From NCBI GenBank assembly GCA_001898185.1, contig MKTI01000004.1, forward strand, positions 186,001 to 250,000: a stretch of DNA of 64,000 nt, read 5' to 3'. The notes beneath the pieces were generated by a model, which saw only the letters and a program-made list of their open reading frames with translations, had not been told where the DNA came from and did no database searches. This document shows, one piece after another, positions 16,347 to 25,353 of this stretch. The first letter of the stretch is position 1, and each line of letters begins with the position of its first letter. A program made the translations under genes and the position numbers. This DNA is from Cellulomonas sp. 73-145. Lineage in GTDB: Bacteria; Actinomycetota; Actinomycetes; Actinomycetales; Cellulomonadaceae.

Positions 16347-17270
16347 GTGCTCGACGGCCCGGCTCCGCACTCGTCGGACGCCGCGGCGCTGCACGCCACG
16401 CTCCTCGACTGGTACCGGGACAACGCCCGTGACCTGCCGTGGCGGGCGCCGGACCGGACGCCGTGGGGCGTGCTGGTCAGCGAGGTGATGCTGCAGCAGA
16501 CCCCGGTGGTCCGGGTCGAGCCGGCCTGGCGCGCGTGGATGGACCGCTGGCCCACCCCGGCGGCACTGGCCGCGGCGTCGACGGCGGACGTGCTGCGCGC
16601 ATGGGACCGGCTCGGCTACCCCCGGCGGGCGCTGCGGCTGCAGGAGTGCGCGTGCACGCTCGTGCAGCGGCACGGCGGCGAGGTGCCCGACGACCCGGCC
16701 GAGCTCCGCGCGCTGCCCGGCGTCGGCGAGTACACCGCCGCGGCCGTGCTGGCGTTCGGGTTCGGCCGCCGGTCGGTCGTGCTGGACACCAACGTGCGCC
16801 GCGTCCTGGGCCGGCTGCTCGGGGGGACCGCCCTACCACCACCGGCCCAGACGGTCGCGGAGCGGCAGCGCGCCGCCGCCGTGGTGCCCGACGACGACGC
16901 CACCGCCGCCCGGTGGGCGGTCGCGACGATGGAGCTCGGCGCGCTGGTGTGCACCGCGCGGTCTCCCCGCTGCGCGGCGTGCCCGGTGGCCGACCGCTGC
17001 GCCTGGCTGCTGGCCGGGCGGCCGGACGACGAGCACGCCCACCGACGCCGCACCCAGGCGTTCGCCGGTACCGACCGGCAGGTGCGGGGCCGGGTGATGG
17101 CGCTGCTGCGGGAGGCGCTCGAGCCGGTGCCGGCGACCGGCGTGGAGGCCGTGTGGCCCGATCGCGTCCAGCTGGCGCGGGCGGTGAACGGTCTGGTGGC
17201 GGACGGTCTGGTCGAGGTTCTCGGTCCCGCGTCGGACGACGAGCCGGCGGCCTACCGGCTCCCCGCCTGA
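16347..17270 (+). CDS. mutY: Adenine DNA glycosylase MutY, short form
   Basis: A 307-residue base-excision enzyme that removes adenine opposite 8-oxoguanine. Visible features: catalytic E46 in VSEVMLQQT, the helix-hairpin-helix LPGVGEYTAAAV (about 123-134), catalytic D147 in VVLDTNVRR, and a [4Fe-4S] ligand set C202, C209, C212, C218 (C-X6-C-X2-C-X5-C). The C-terminal NUDIX-like 8-oxoG recognition domain of E. coli MutY is largely missing or reduced; short forms are normal in actinobacteria. GTG 16347 starts the protein; GACCAT (16335-16340) lies 6 bp upstream. The last residues form a small winged-helix-like segment of uncertain meaning. Confidence 0.93.
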   Translation: MLDGPAPHSSDAAALHATLLDWYRDNARDLPWRAPDRTPWGVLVSEVMLQQTPVVRVEPAWRAWMDRWPTPAALAAASTADVLRAWDRLGYPRRALRLQECACTLVQRHGGEVPDDPAELRALPGVGEYTAAAVLAFGFGRRSVVLDTNVRRVLGRLLGGTALPPPAQTVAERQRAAAVVPDDDATAARWAVATMELGALVCTARSPRCAACPVADRCAWLLAGRPDDEHAHRRRTQAFAGTDRQVRGRVMALLREALEPVPATGVEAVWPDRVQLARAVNGLVADGLVEVLGPASDDEPAAYRLPA

Positions 17271-17280
17271 CCCCGGACCG

Positions 17281-17781
17281 CTAGAGCTCGAGCAGCATCC
17301 GGGTGTTGCCCAGCGTGTTCGGTTTCACGCGCGCCAGGTCCAGGAACTCCGCGACGCCGTCGTCGTGCGAGCGCAGCAGCTCGGCGTAGACGGAGGGGTC
17401 CACCGGCGTGCCCTGGATCACCTGGAAGCCGTGCGAGGCGAAGAACTCCACCTCGAAGGTCAGGCAGAACACCCGCGCGAGGCCGAGGTCCCGGGCCCGT
17501 TGCACCAGGCCGCCGAGCAGCGCGTGCCCCACGCCGTGCCGGCGCTGGTCCGGGCGGACCGCCAGCGTGCGGATCTCCGCGAGGTCCGACCACATCACGT
17601 GCAGGGCACCGCAGCCGACCACCTCGTCGTCGACCACGGCGACCACGAACTCCTGGACGGCCTCGTAGTAGCCGACCCACTCCTTGGGCAGCAGGATGCG
17701 CTGCTCGGCGTAGGGCTCCACCAGGTCGTGGACGGCGTGCACATCGGCGGGCAGGGCTGCCCGGACCACGACCTCGCTCAC
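17281..17781 (-). CDS. argA: ArgA-like amino-acid N-acetyltransferase (short, GNAT only)
   Basis: A 166-residue GNAT protein resembling the short actinobacterial N-acetylglutamate synthases (Rv2747 type), which acetylate glutamate or glutamine to start arginine synthesis. The acetyl-CoA loop is AVRPDQRRHGVGHALL, and the family-typical VFCLTFEVEFFASHGF and a C-terminal KPNTLGNTRMLLEL are present. It lacks the amino-acid-kinase-like domain of E. coli ArgA. Two in-frame GTG codons exist: the upstream one (17790) overlaps a TACCGT box (17789-17794), so the second, at 17781, 7 bp after the box, is taken as the start. It is convergent with mutY, 10 bp apart. Confidence 0.85.
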   Translation of the reverse strand: MSEVVVRAALPADVHAVHDLVEPYAEQRILLPKEWVGYYEAVQEFVVAVVDDEVVGCGALHVMWSDLAEIRTLAVRPDQRRHGVGHALLGGLVQRARDLGLARVFCLTFEVEFFASHGFQVIQGTPVDPSVYAELLRSHDDGVAEFLDLARVKPNTLGNTRMLLEL

Positions 17782-17788
17782 GCCGGTC

Positions 17789-17794
17789 ACGGTA
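17789..17794 (-). promoter_or_regulatory. Leaderless -10 element that decides the argA start
   Basis: On the minus strand TACCGT is followed by 7 bp and GTG 17781. Because the hexamer overlaps the upstream GTG at 17790, that codon could not be in the transcript if this is the -10. Confidence 0.5.
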
Positions 17795-17883
17795 CCTGCC
17801 GCCCGGCGCAGGACCCGACGCAGGCCCCGAAGCAGGCCCGAGCCGGCCCGGCGTCGGCCGGGGTCCGGCGCGGGAGCAGAGAC

Positions 17884-18873
17884 CTATGTCCGCGAGCGCT
17901 GCCGTCCGAGCCGCGGCACGTCGACGTGCTCGAGCAGGCCGGTGGCGGTGATCTCGTCCACCACCAGGTCGGTGACCACCCCGGCGCGCAGGGCGGCGAG
18001 CAGCGGTGCGACCTTGTTGTCGCCGGCGACCACGCACACACGCCGCGGGATGTGCTTCAGCTCGTCGGGGGACGGTCCGGTGGCCCGGGCGTTCAGCGGC
18101 ACGTCGGCCCACGAGCCGTCGCCGCGCAGGAAGACGGTGCACACGTCGCCCACCACGCCCTCGTCGTGCAGGGCCTGCACGTCGGCGTCGTCCAGGTACC
18201 CGGCGGAGTAGACGTGGCTGGGCACCGCGCCGGCCACCGCGCCGACGCTGAACAGCGCGATGTCCACGCGCGCCTGCATGTCCAGGACGCGGCGCACCGA
18301 CCGCTCGCGCCACATCGCCGCCTTGGTGTCCGGGTAGTCGAAGAAGGCCGGCACCGAGAAGTGGTGCACGCCCGCGCCGAACGCCGTCCCGAACGACGAG
18401 ATCAGGTCCGACGCGTACTCGATCCCGCTGGTGCGCATGTTGGCCGCGCCGTTCAGCTGCACCACCACCGACCCCCGGGTGGCCTTCGGGGTCAGGTACC
18501 GGGAGACGGCGGCCAGCGTCGTGCCCCAGGCGACGCCGAGCACCATGTCGGAGTCGAACCACGAGGTCAGCAGCTTGGCCGCGGTCATCGCCACCTGGTC
18601 CAGCCGCTCGACCGTCCCCGCGGAGTCAGGCACCGCGACCACGTAGGCGTCCACGCCGAACGCCGCGGTGAGCGAGCGGCCGATCCCCGGTGCACGCGTG
18701 CTCGCCGGGCGCAGGGTGATCTCGACCAGGCCGGACTGCCGCGCGCGCTTGATCAGCCGAGACACCGTCGACCGCGAGGTGCCCAGGTGCCGGGCGATGA
18801 CCTCCATCTTCATGTCCTGCAGGTAGTACATCGACGCCGCCCGGAGCACGTCCTGCTCCCGCTCCACGTACAC
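17884..18873 (-). CDS. SorC/DeoR-type sugar-binding transcriptional regulator of the glycerol genes
   Basis: A 329-residue regulator. The N-terminal helix-turn-helix (MEVIARHLGTSRSTVSRLIKRARQSGLVEI, about residues 20-50) is followed by the SorC sugar-phosphate-sensing domain (LGVAWGTTLAAVSRYL, then VVVQLNGAANM and the family end VVDEITATGLLEHVD). SorC proteins typically bind a phosphorylated sugar. Its position, divergent from glpD-glpF-glpK, makes glycerol-3-phosphate or dihydroxyacetone phosphate the likely ligand (inference). Start GTG 18873 has a GAGGAGG site 5 bp upstream; GTG 18867 is an alternative. A TGCACA/TGTGCA dyad lies just upstream. Confidence 0.87.
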   Translation of the reverse strand: MYVEREQDVLRAASMYYLQDMKMEVIARHLGTSRSTVSRLIKRARQSGLVEITLRPASTRAPGIGRSLTAAFGVDAYVVAVPDSAGTVERLDQVAMTAAKLLTSWFDSDMVLGVAWGTTLAAVSRYLTPKATRGSVVVQLNGAANMRTSGIEYASDLISSFGTAFGAGVHHFSVPAFFDYPDTKAAMWRERSVRRVLDMQARVDIALFSVGAVAGAVPSHVYSAGYLDDADVQALHDEGVVGDVCTVFLRGDGSWADVPLNARATGPSPDELKHIPRRVCVVAGDNKVAPLLAALRAGVVTDLVVDEITATGLLEHVDVPRLGRQRSRT

Positions 18874-18893
18874 AGGTGCCTCCTCGCCCCTGC

Positions 18894-18909
18894 GTGCACA
18901 TTTGTGCAC
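18894..18909. promoter_or_regulatory. Candidate SorC operator
   Basis: GTGCAC-ATTT-GTGCAC contains TGCACA-TT-TGTGCA, a symmetric dyad 21 bp before the regulator start and 140 bp before glpD. SorC/DeoR-family sites are usually short AT-centred palindromes like this. Regulation of both directions is inferred. Confidence 0.55.
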
Positions 18910-18957
18910 TGCTGTTGCGCGTACGTTCCGCCGCTGCCGAGGATAGGGCGAATCCGG

Positions 18958-18989
18958 GCCGTTCGTCCCGGGCCCATGGCCCGAACGGC
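18958..18989. promoter_or_regulatory. Nested inverted repeat upstream of glpD
   Basis: Arms GCCGTTCG (18958-18965) and CGAACGGC (18982-18989) enclose a second dyad, GGGCC-CAT-GGCCC (18970-18982). It lies 60 bp before the glpD ATG and could be a leader hairpin or a second regulator site. Confidence 0.45.
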
Positions 18990-19048
18990 AGCGACACCGC
19001 CGTCGCACCAGCCCGGCCAGACGTCACCAGCACCGAGGAGCCAGCCAC

Positions 19049-20869
19049 ATGAGGACCGCCCCGCTCACCGTCCAGGCCCGGACCGACTCCCTGGAGCGGT
19101 TGCGTCGCTCGACGGAGCGGGACTCGGAGCTGGACATCCTGGTGATCGGCGGTGGCGTGACCGGTGCCGGCATCGCGCTCGACGCGGTCACCCGCGGGCT
19201 GGACGTGGCGATGGTCGAGGCGCAGGACTGGGCGTCGGGCACGTCGAGCCGGTCGTCCAAGCTGGTGCACGGCGGCCTGCGGTACCTGCAGATGCTCGAC
19301 TTCCACCTGGTGCACGAGGCGCTGACCGAGCGCGACCTGCTGATCTCCAAGCTCGCCCCGCACCTGGTCAAGCCCGTCAGCTTCCTGTACCCGCTGGAGA
19401 ACCGCGTCTGGGAGCGCGCCTACGTCGGCGCCGGCGTCGCGCTGTACGACACGCTGGCCACCGCGTCCGGCACCCGCCGGGCGATGCCGATCCACCGCCA
19501 CCTGACCCGCAAGGGCATGGAGCGGATGTTCCCGGACCTGCGGCACGACGCCGCCATCGGCGCCATCCGGTACTGGGACGCCAGCGTCGACGACGCCCGC
19601 CTGGTGGAGACGCTCGTCCGCACCGCCGTCTCCTACGGCGCGCACGCCGCCTCGCGCACCCAGGTGCTCGACCTGCACACCACGACCGGCGGCGCCGTCA
19701 GCGGTGCCCTGCTGGAGGACCTGGAGACCGGCGAGCGGTTCGACGTCCGCGCCCGTGCCGTCATCAACGCCACCGGCGTCTGGACCGAGAAGACGGAGGC
19801 ACTGGCCCGCAGCGGCGGCGGCCTGCGGGTGCTGGCCAGCAAGGGCATCCACATCGTCGTGCCGCGCGCCCGCATCCAGGGCGACACCGGCCTGATCCTG
19901 CAGACCGAGAAGTCGGTGCTGTTCATCATCCCGTGGTCCCGCTACTGGGTGATCGGCACCACCGACACCCCCTGGCACCAGGAGCTCACCCACCCCGTGG
20001 CCACCAGCGCGGACATCGACTACGTGATCGAGCACGCCAACGCGGTGCTCGCCCGCCCGCTGACCCGCGACGACGTGATCGGCGTGTGGGCCGGCCTGCG
20101 GCCGCTGCTGCAGCCGGGCACCAAGGAGGGCACCAGCTCCGCCAAGGTGTCCCGCGAGCACACCGTCGCCTCCCCCACGCCGGGTCTGACGGTGATCGCG
20201 GGCGGCAAGCTGACCACCTACCGCGTGATGGCCAAGGACGCGGTGGACTTCGCCATCGGCTCGCGGGCGACGACGCTGCCGTCGATCACCCACGAGGTGC
20301 CGCTGGTCGGTGCCGAGGGGCTGCGCGTGTTCCAGCGGCAGGCCCGGGCCATCGGGCTGCGGTACGGCTGGGAGCAGCACCGGATGGACCACCTGCTGCA
20401 CCGGTACGGCTCGCTGCTCGGCGAGCTGATCGACCTGGTGGACGCCCGTCCCGAGCTCGCGCAGCCGCTGCACGGCGCCCCGGCGTACATCGGCGCGGAG
20501 ATCGTCTACGCGGCGACGCACGAGGGTGCGCTGCACCTGGACGACGTGCTGATGCACCGCACGCGGCTCAACTACGAGCAGGCGGACAAGGGCGTCGGCG
20601 CGCTCGACCAGATCGCCGACCTGCTGGCGGCCGAGCTCGGCTGGGACGCCGCGACCCGCGAGAAGGAGATCGAGGCGTACAAGGCCCGGGCCAAGGCGGA
20701 GCACGAGGCCGCCGAGCAGCTCGACGACGCCTCGGCCGAGCACGTCCGGCTGCAGGTGCCGGACCTGTCGCCGATGCAGCCGCTCGAGGGCGTCGCGACG
20801 CCCGGGACCGGCACCGGCTCGGTCGGCCCCGGCGCCGCCGGGTCGGCCGGCACCACGGGGCACGCCTGA
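19049..20869 (+). CDS. glpD: Aerobic glycerol-3-phosphate dehydrogenase
   Basis: A 606-residue FAD enzyme of the inner face of the membrane, oxidising sn-glycerol-3-phosphate to dihydroxyacetone phosphate and feeding electrons to the quinone pool. The N-terminal dinucleotide site VIGGGVTGAGIALDAVTRG is clear, followed by GlpD signatures (GTSSRSSKLVHGGLRYL; TDTPWH; VWAGLRPLL) and a C-terminal helical cap domain. The last 40 residues are a low-complexity Gly/Thr tail. A GAGGAG ribosome site precedes ATG 19049. First gene of glpD-glpF-glpK, which together take up, phosphorylate and oxidise glycerol. Confidence 0.96.
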   Translation: MRTAPLTVQARTDSLERLRRSTERDSELDILVIGGGVTGAGIALDAVTRGLDVAMVEAQDWASGTSSRSSKLVHGGLRYLQMLDFHLVHEALTERDLLISKLAPHLVKPVSFLYPLENRVWERAYVGAGVALYDTLATASGTRRAMPIHRHLTRKGMERMFPDLRHDAAIGAIRYWDASVDDARLVETLVRTAVSYGAHAASRTQVLDLHTTTGGAVSGALLEDLETGERFDVRARAVINATGVWTEKTEALARSGGGLRVLASKGIHIVVPRARIQGDTGLILQTEKSVLFIIPWSRYWVIGTTDTPWHQELTHPVATSADIDYVIEHANAVLARPLTRDDVIGVWAGLRPLLQPGTKEGTSSAKVSREHTVASPTPGLTVIAGGKLTTYRVMAKDAVDFAIGSRATTLPSITHEVPLVGAEGLRVFQRQARAIGLRYGWEQHRMDHLLHRYGSLLGELIDLVDARPELAQPLHGAPAYIGAEIVYAATHEGALHLDDVLMHRTRLNYEQADKGVGALDQIADLLAAELGWDAATREKEIEAYKARAKAEHEAAEQLDDASAEHVRLQVPDLSPMQPLEGVATPGTGTGSVGPGAAGSAGTTGHA

Positions 20870-20944
20870 CGGCTGCCCCCCTCAGGACCCCCGCGACCGA
20901 TGTCGCGGGCGATGCAGACAACGACGTCGACGAAAGAGGTCCAC

Positions 20945-21682
20945 GTGAACTACACGATCGGGCAAGCCTTCATCTCGGAGGTGCTCGGCACCGGAATGCT
21001 GATCCTTCTCGGTGGCGGCGTGGTTGCCAATGTGATCTTGCCCAGGAACAAGGGTTTCAACGGCGGGTGGATCGTCATCACCTTCGGATGGTGCATCGCC
21101 GTCATGGCCGGCGTGTACGTCGCCTTCAAGTCGGGCGGCTACCTGAACCCCGCCGTGGTGCTGGGCGTCTGGGCGTCGGGCGCCAAGACGCTGGCCCCCG
21201 GCATCGACATGACCGCGACGAACGCGCTGCTGTTCATCGTCGCCGAGCTGCTCGGCGCCTTCATCGGTGCCGTGCTGGTGTACCTCGCCTACAAGAAGCA
21301 CTTCGACGAGGACGCCGACCCGGCCACCAAGCTGGGCGTCTTCTCCACCGGCCCGGCGATCCGCTCCTACGCCTGGAACTTCATCACCGAGGTCCTGGGC
21401 ACGTTCGTCCTGGTGTTCTGGGTGCTGGTGTCCGGCAAGACGCCGGCGCAGATCGGCCCGCTCGCCGTCTCGCTCATCGTGCTCGGCATCGGCCTCTCCC
21501 TCGGTGGCCCCACCGGGTACGCCATCAACCCCGCCCGTGACCTCGGCCCGCGCATCGCGCACTTCGTGCTCCCGATCCGCGGCAAGGGCTCCAGCGACTG
21601 GGCGTACTCCTGGGTGCCGGTCTTCGGCCCCATCGTCGGCGGCGTGCTCGCCGGCCTGACCGGTCACTGGTTCGTCGGCTGA
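20945..21682 (+). CDS. glpF: Glycerol uptake facilitator (aquaglyceroporin)
   Basis: A 245-residue MIP-family channel letting glycerol equilibrate across the membrane. Six hydrophobic helices are visible, with the two pore-forming NPA motifs in LNPAVVLG (first half) and INPARDLGPR (second half); the Asp after the second NPA (NPARD) marks a glycerol facilitator rather than a water-only aquaporin. GTG 20945 is chosen over an upstream ATG (20900) because of the GAAAGAGG site and family N-terminus. It lies between glpD (75 bp) and glpK (47 bp). Confidence 0.95.
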   Translation: MNYTIGQAFISEVLGTGMLILLGGGVVANVILPRNKGFNGGWIVITFGWCIAVMAGVYVAFKSGGYLNPAVVLGVWASGAKTLAPGIDMTATNALLFIVAELLGAFIGAVLVYLAYKKHFDEDADPATKLGVFSTGPAIRSYAWNFITEVLGTFVLVFWVLVSGKTPAQIGPLAVSLIVLGIGLSLGGPTGYAINPARDLGPRIAHFVLPIRGKGSSDWAYSWVPVFGPIVGGVLAGLTGHWFVG

Positions 21683-21729
21683 CCACCCACTGACAGCACT
21701 TCCTGTACGACCCTCGACGAGGAGGCACC

Positions 21730-23250
21730 ATGGCTGACAAGTACGTGATGGCGATCGACCAGGGCACCACGAGCACCCGCGCGATGATCTTCGACCACGC
21801 GGGAACGGTGGTCTCGGTCGGCCAGAAGGAGCACGAGCAGATCTTCCCGAAGCCGGGCTGGGTGGAGCACAACCCGAAGGAGATCTGGGACAACACGCGT
21901 GAGGTGGTCGGCCAGGCGCTCGGCAAGGCGAGCCTGAACTACGACGACCTCGCCGCGGTCGGCATCACCAACCAGCGCGAGACCACCGTGGTGTGGGACC
22001 GCGAGACCGGCGAGCCCGTCTACAACGCGATCGTCTGGCAGGACACCCGCACGCAGAAGATCGCCGACGACCTCGGCGCCCTCGGCGGCGGTGCGGAGCG
22101 GTACAAGGCCCGCGTCGGCCTGCCCCTGGCCACCTACTTCTCGGGCCCGAAGATCCGCTGGATCCTCGACAACGTCGAGGGTGCCCGGGAGAAGGCCGAG
22201 GCCGGCAAGCTCGCGTTCGGCAACACCGACTCGTGGGTGCTGTGGAACATGACCGGCGGGGTCGACGGCGGCATCCACGTCACCGACCCGACCAACGCCT
22301 CGCGCACCATGCTCATGAACCTCGACACGCTGACGTGGAACGAGGAGATCGCCGGCGAGATGGGCATCCCGCTGTCGATGCTTCCGCAGATCCGCTCGTC
22401 GTCCGAGGTGTACGGGCACGGCCGCAAGGGCGGTCTGGTCCCCGGCGTGCCGATCGCGGGCATCCTCGGCGACCAGCAGGCGGCGACGTTCGGCCAGGCG
22501 TGCTTCGAGGTCGGCAACGCGAAGAACACGTACGGCACCGGCAACTTCATGCTGCTGAACACCGGCACGTCGCCCATCCCGTCCAAGAACGGCCTGCTGA
22601 CGACGGTCTGCTACAAGATCGGCGAGCAGCCGACCGTGTACGCCCTCGAGGGCTCGATCGCCGTCACCGGCTCGCTGATCCAGTGGCTGCGGGACAACCT
22701 CGGGTTCATCCAGAACGCGGCCGAGGTCGAGCAGCTGGCCGAGACCGTCGAGGACAACGGCGGGGCGTACTTCGTCCCGGCGTTCTCGGGCCTGTTCGCG
22801 CCGTACTGGCGCGGCGACGCCCGCGGCGTCCTCGTCGGCCTGACGCGGTACGTCCACAAGGGCCACATCGCGCGGGCCGCCCTGGAGGCCACCGCCTTCC
22901 AGACCCGCGAGGTGCTCGACGCGATGAACGCCGACTCCGGCGTGGACCTGACCGAGCTGAAGGTCGACGGCGGCATGGTGGCCAACGAGGCCCTCATGCA
23001 GTTCCAGGCCGACATCCTCGGCGTGCCCGTGATCCGGCCGAAGGTGGCCGAGACCACGGCGCTCGGCGCGGCCTACGCGGCCGGCATCGCCGTCGGGTTC
23101 TGGAACGGCGAGCAGGACGTCATCGACAACTGGGCCGAGGACAAGCGCTGGACGCCGTCGATGGACGACGCCGAGCGTGACCGCCAGTACCGGTTGTGGA
23201 AGAAGGCCGTCACCAAGTCGTTCGACTGGGTGGACGAGGACGTGCGCTGA
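21730..23250 (+). CDS. glpK: Glycerol kinase
   Basis: A 506-residue FGGY-family kinase that traps glycerol as sn-glycerol-3-phosphate using ATP. It has the N-terminal phosphate loop [16 protein letters not shown], the substrate-binding segment [16 protein letters not shown], the second-domain [12 protein letters not shown] and [15 protein letters not shown], and the signature [13 protein letters not shown]. Length and order are standard. A strong GAGGAGG site precedes ATG 21730. Last gene of the glycerol operon; a hairpin terminator follows at 23266. Confidence 0.97.
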   Translation: MADKYVMAIDQGTTSTRAMIFDHAGTVVSVGQKEHEQIFPKPGWVEHNPKEIWDNTREVVGQALGKASLNYDDLAAVGITNQRETTVVWDRETGEPVYNAIVWQDTRTQKIADDLGALGGGAERYKARVGLPLATYFSGPKIRWILDNVEGAREKAEAGKLAFGNTDSWVLWNMTGGVDGGIHVTDPTNASRTMLMNLDTLTWNEEIAGEMGIPLSMLPQIRSSSEVYGHGRKGGLVPGVPIAGILGDQQAATFGQACFEVGNAKNTYGTGNFMLLNTGTSPIPSKNGLLTTVCYKIGEQPTVYALEGSIAVTGSLIQWLRDNLGFIQNAAEVEQLAETVEDNGGAYFVPAFSGLFAPYWRGDARGVLVGLTRYVHKGHIARAALEATAFQTREVLDAMNADSGVDLTELKVDGGMVANEALMQFQADILGVPVIRPKVAETTALGAAYAAGIAVGFWNGEQDVIDNWAEDKRWTPSMDDAERDRQYRLWKKAVTKSFDWVDEDVR

Positions 23251-23265
23251 TCGCACGCTGACCCG

Positions 23266-23314
23266 ACGAGGGGTCGCGACGACGGGTGGAGAAACCGGCG
23301 TCGCGGCCCCTCGT
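23266..23314 (+). terminator. Hairpin terminator after glpK
   Basis: Arms of 16 bp (23266-23281 and 23299-23314; left ACGAGGGGTCGCGACG) pair with one G-U over a 17-nt loop, 15 bp after the glpK stop. No T-tract follows, as is common at this GC content. Confidence 0.7.
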
Positions 23315-23421
23315 CGTGCGTGGTGGCGGGCGGCCGGCGCCTCCCGTCCGACCGGCCACCGGGCCGCTCGGGTGTCCGGCGTCACGTCGGCTCGGCAGGT
23401 GGGGGCGTCGGTGGCCGTGCT

Positions 23422-23427
23422 TACGAT
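23422..23427 (+). promoter_or_regulatory. Leaderless -10 element of the aldo/keto reductase gene
   Basis: TACGAT ends 7 bp before GTG 23435 and 10 bp before ATG 23438; the usual 6-8 bp spacing in this window favours the GTG. Confidence 0.5.
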
Positions 23428-23434
23428 GCGCGGC

Positions 23435-24373
23435 GTGATGACGACAGTGCAGGTGGGCCACTCGGACCTCGCGGTCCTTCCGCTGGCCCTGGGGGGCAAC
23501 GTCTTCGGGTGGACGGCCGACGAGGCGACCAGCCTCGACGCGCTCGACGCGTTCGTCGACGCGGGCGGGTCGATGGTTGACACCGCCGACGGGTACTCCC
23601 ACTGGGTGCCGGGGCACACCGGCGGCGAGAGCGAGGCGATCATCGGCCGGTGGCTGGCCCGCCGCGGCCGCCGGGACGACGTGGTGGTGGCGACGAAGGT
23701 CTCGCGGCACCCGGACTTCCTCGGCCTGGCACCGGACACGATCCGCGGTGCGGTGCACGCGTCGCTGCAGCGGCTGGGCACCGACCACATCGACCTGTAC
23801 TACGCGCACTTCGACGACCCGTCGGTGCCGCTGGCCGACTCCCTCGGGGCGCTGTCCGCGCTGGTGGACGAGGGACTGGTGCGCTACCTGGGCATCTCCA
23901 ACTACACCCCCGACCGCATCGACGAGTGGCTGGCGGTCACCGAGCGGGAGAACCTGCACCGGCCGGTCGCGCTGCAGCCGGAGTACAACCTGGTCGAGCG
24001 CGGGTTCGAGGACGGGCTGCAGGCCCGTGCCGAGACGTACGGCCTGGGCGTGTTCCCGTACTACGCGCTGGCGTCCGGGTTCCTCACCGGCAAGTACCGC
24101 GCCGACGGGTCGCCGAGCGGTCCGCGGGCCGGCCGGGCGGCGCAGTACCTCGAGGGCCGAGGTGCCGCGGTGCTTCCCGTGCTGGACGAGGTCGCGGCGG
24201 CGCACGGCGTGTCCGACGCGACCGTGGCACTGGCGTGGCTGCGCCGGCGGCCGACGGTCGTGGCGCCCATCGCGAGCGCCCGGAGCCTCGACCAGCTGCC
24301 GGACCTGCTCGCCTCCACCACCCTCGAGCTGGCGGCCGACGAGGTCGCCGCGCTGGACGCCGCCTCGCGCTGA
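23435..24373 (+). CDS. Aldo/keto reductase
   Basis: A 312-residue NADPH-dependent oxidoreductase of the AKR superfamily (TIM barrel). The catalytic tetrad can be placed: Asp in FVDAGGSMVDTADGYSHW, Tyr in the same segment, Lys in VVVATKVSRHP, and His in YYAHFDD. The C-terminal NADPH-binding segment (VAPIASARSLDQLPDLL) is present. It is closest to the YdjG/Tas-like sugar or aldehyde reductases; natural substrate unknown. There is no Shine-Dalgarno; the start is set by the TACGAT box. Monocistronic between the glp terminator and the exonuclease gene. Confidence 0.88.
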   Translation: MMTTVQVGHSDLAVLPLALGGNVFGWTADEATSLDALDAFVDAGGSMVDTADGYSHWVPGHTGGESEAIIGRWLARRGRRDDVVVATKVSRHPDFLGLAPDTIRGAVHASLQRLGTDHIDLYYAHFDDPSVPLADSLGALSALVDEGLVRYLGISNYTPDRIDEWLAVTERENLHRPVALQPEYNLVERGFEDGLQARAETYGLGVFPYYALASGFLTGKYRADGSPSGPRAGRAAQYLEGRGAAVLPVLDEVAAAHGVSDATVALAWLRRRPTVVAPIASARSLDQLPDLLASTTLELAADEVAALDAASR

Positions 24374-24431
24374 CCCCCGCGATCGCGGGCGGACGGCGAG
24401 GCTGTCACCGGTCGCAGGTACCGTGCCGTCC

Positions 24432-25223
24432 ATGCGCCTGGCCACCTGGAACGTCAACTCGATCCGTGCCCGCGTGGACCGGGTGCTCGCCTACCTCGAA
24501 CGCACCGGCGTCGACGTGCTGGCCATGCAGGAGACCAAGGTGAAGGACGAGGCGTTCCCGCGGGAGGGCTTCGAGGCCCTCGGGTACGAGGTGGTCACCA
24601 GCGGGTTCAGCCAGTGGAACGGCGTGGCCATCGCGTCGAAGGTCGGCGTGGCCGACGTGGAGCACGGCTTCCCCGGCCAGCCGACGTGGGGCGACCCCGG
24701 TGCCGTCGAGGCGCGAGCCGTGGGCGCGACCTGCGGCGGGGTGCGCGTGTGGAGCCTGTACGTGCCCAACGGTCGCGACGTCGGCGACCCGCACTTCACG
24801 TACAAGCTCGAGTGGCTGGACCGCCTGCGGGAGGCCGCCGGCGGGTGGCTGCAGGCCGACCCCGCGGCCCGGATCGCCATGGTGGGCGACTGGAACATCG
24901 CCCCGCTGGACACCGACGTCTGGGACATCGGCTTCTTCGCCGGCCGGACGCACGTCACGCCGGCCGAGCGGGAGGCGTTCGAGGCGATCGCGGCCGCCGG
25001 GTACACCGAGGTGTCGCGCCAGCACGTCCCCGCCGAGCACACCTACACGTACTGGGACTACCAGCAGCTGCGGTTCCCCCGGAACGAGGGCATGCGCATC
25101 GACCTGACGTACGCCTCACCGGCCCTCGCGGCGGAGGTCACCGACGTGGTCATCGAGCGGAACGAGCGCAAGGGCAAGGCGCCGTCCGACCACGTACCGG
25201 TGGTGCTGACGATCGCCGACTGA
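24432..25223 (+). CDS. xthA: Exodeoxyribonuclease III
   Basis: A 263-residue Mg-dependent AP endonuclease / 3'-5' exonuclease of the EEP superfamily. Motifs in order: WNVNSIRAR (metal and phosphate), QETKVKD (catalytic Glu), YVPNGRDVG, GDWNIAP (Asp/Asn), RIDLTYASP, and SDHVPVVL with the catalytic Asp-His. It repairs abasic sites. ATG 24432 is immediately at the conserved MRLATWNVNS start; TACCGT (24419-24424) lies 7 bp upstream with no ribosome site, so the mRNA is likely leaderless. Confidence 0.95.
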   Translation: MRLATWNVNSIRARVDRVLAYLERTGVDVLAMQETKVKDEAFPREGFEALGYEVVTSGFSQWNGVAIASKVGVADVEHGFPGQPTWGDPGAVEARAVGATCGGVRVWSLYVPNGRDVGDPHFTYKLEWLDRLREAAGGWLQADPAARIAMVGDWNIAPLDTDVWDIGFFAGRTHVTPAEREAFEAIAAAGYTEVSRQHVPAEHTYTYWDYQQLRFPRNEGMRIDLTYASPALAAEVTDVVIERNERKGKAPSDHVPVVLTIAD

Positions 25224-25260
25224 CGGCGCCGGCCGCGCGGGTGGCGGCGGCTGCCTGCGG

Positions 25261-25316
25261 CTGGTCGGGCGGTGTCAGGCCGGTGCGCCGGTCGGCACAG
25301 ATCGCCCGCCGACCAG
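25261..25316 (+). terminator. Possible hairpin after xthA
   Basis: CTGGTCGG (25261-25268) can pair with CCGACCAG (25309-25316); the GC-rich interior can fold further. It lies 38 bp after the xthA stop and ends 25 bp before the next gene's -10 box. Confidence 0.35.
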
Positions 25317-25353
25317 GGCATACGTGTGGGAGCGCTGCGCTACGTTGCGGCCC

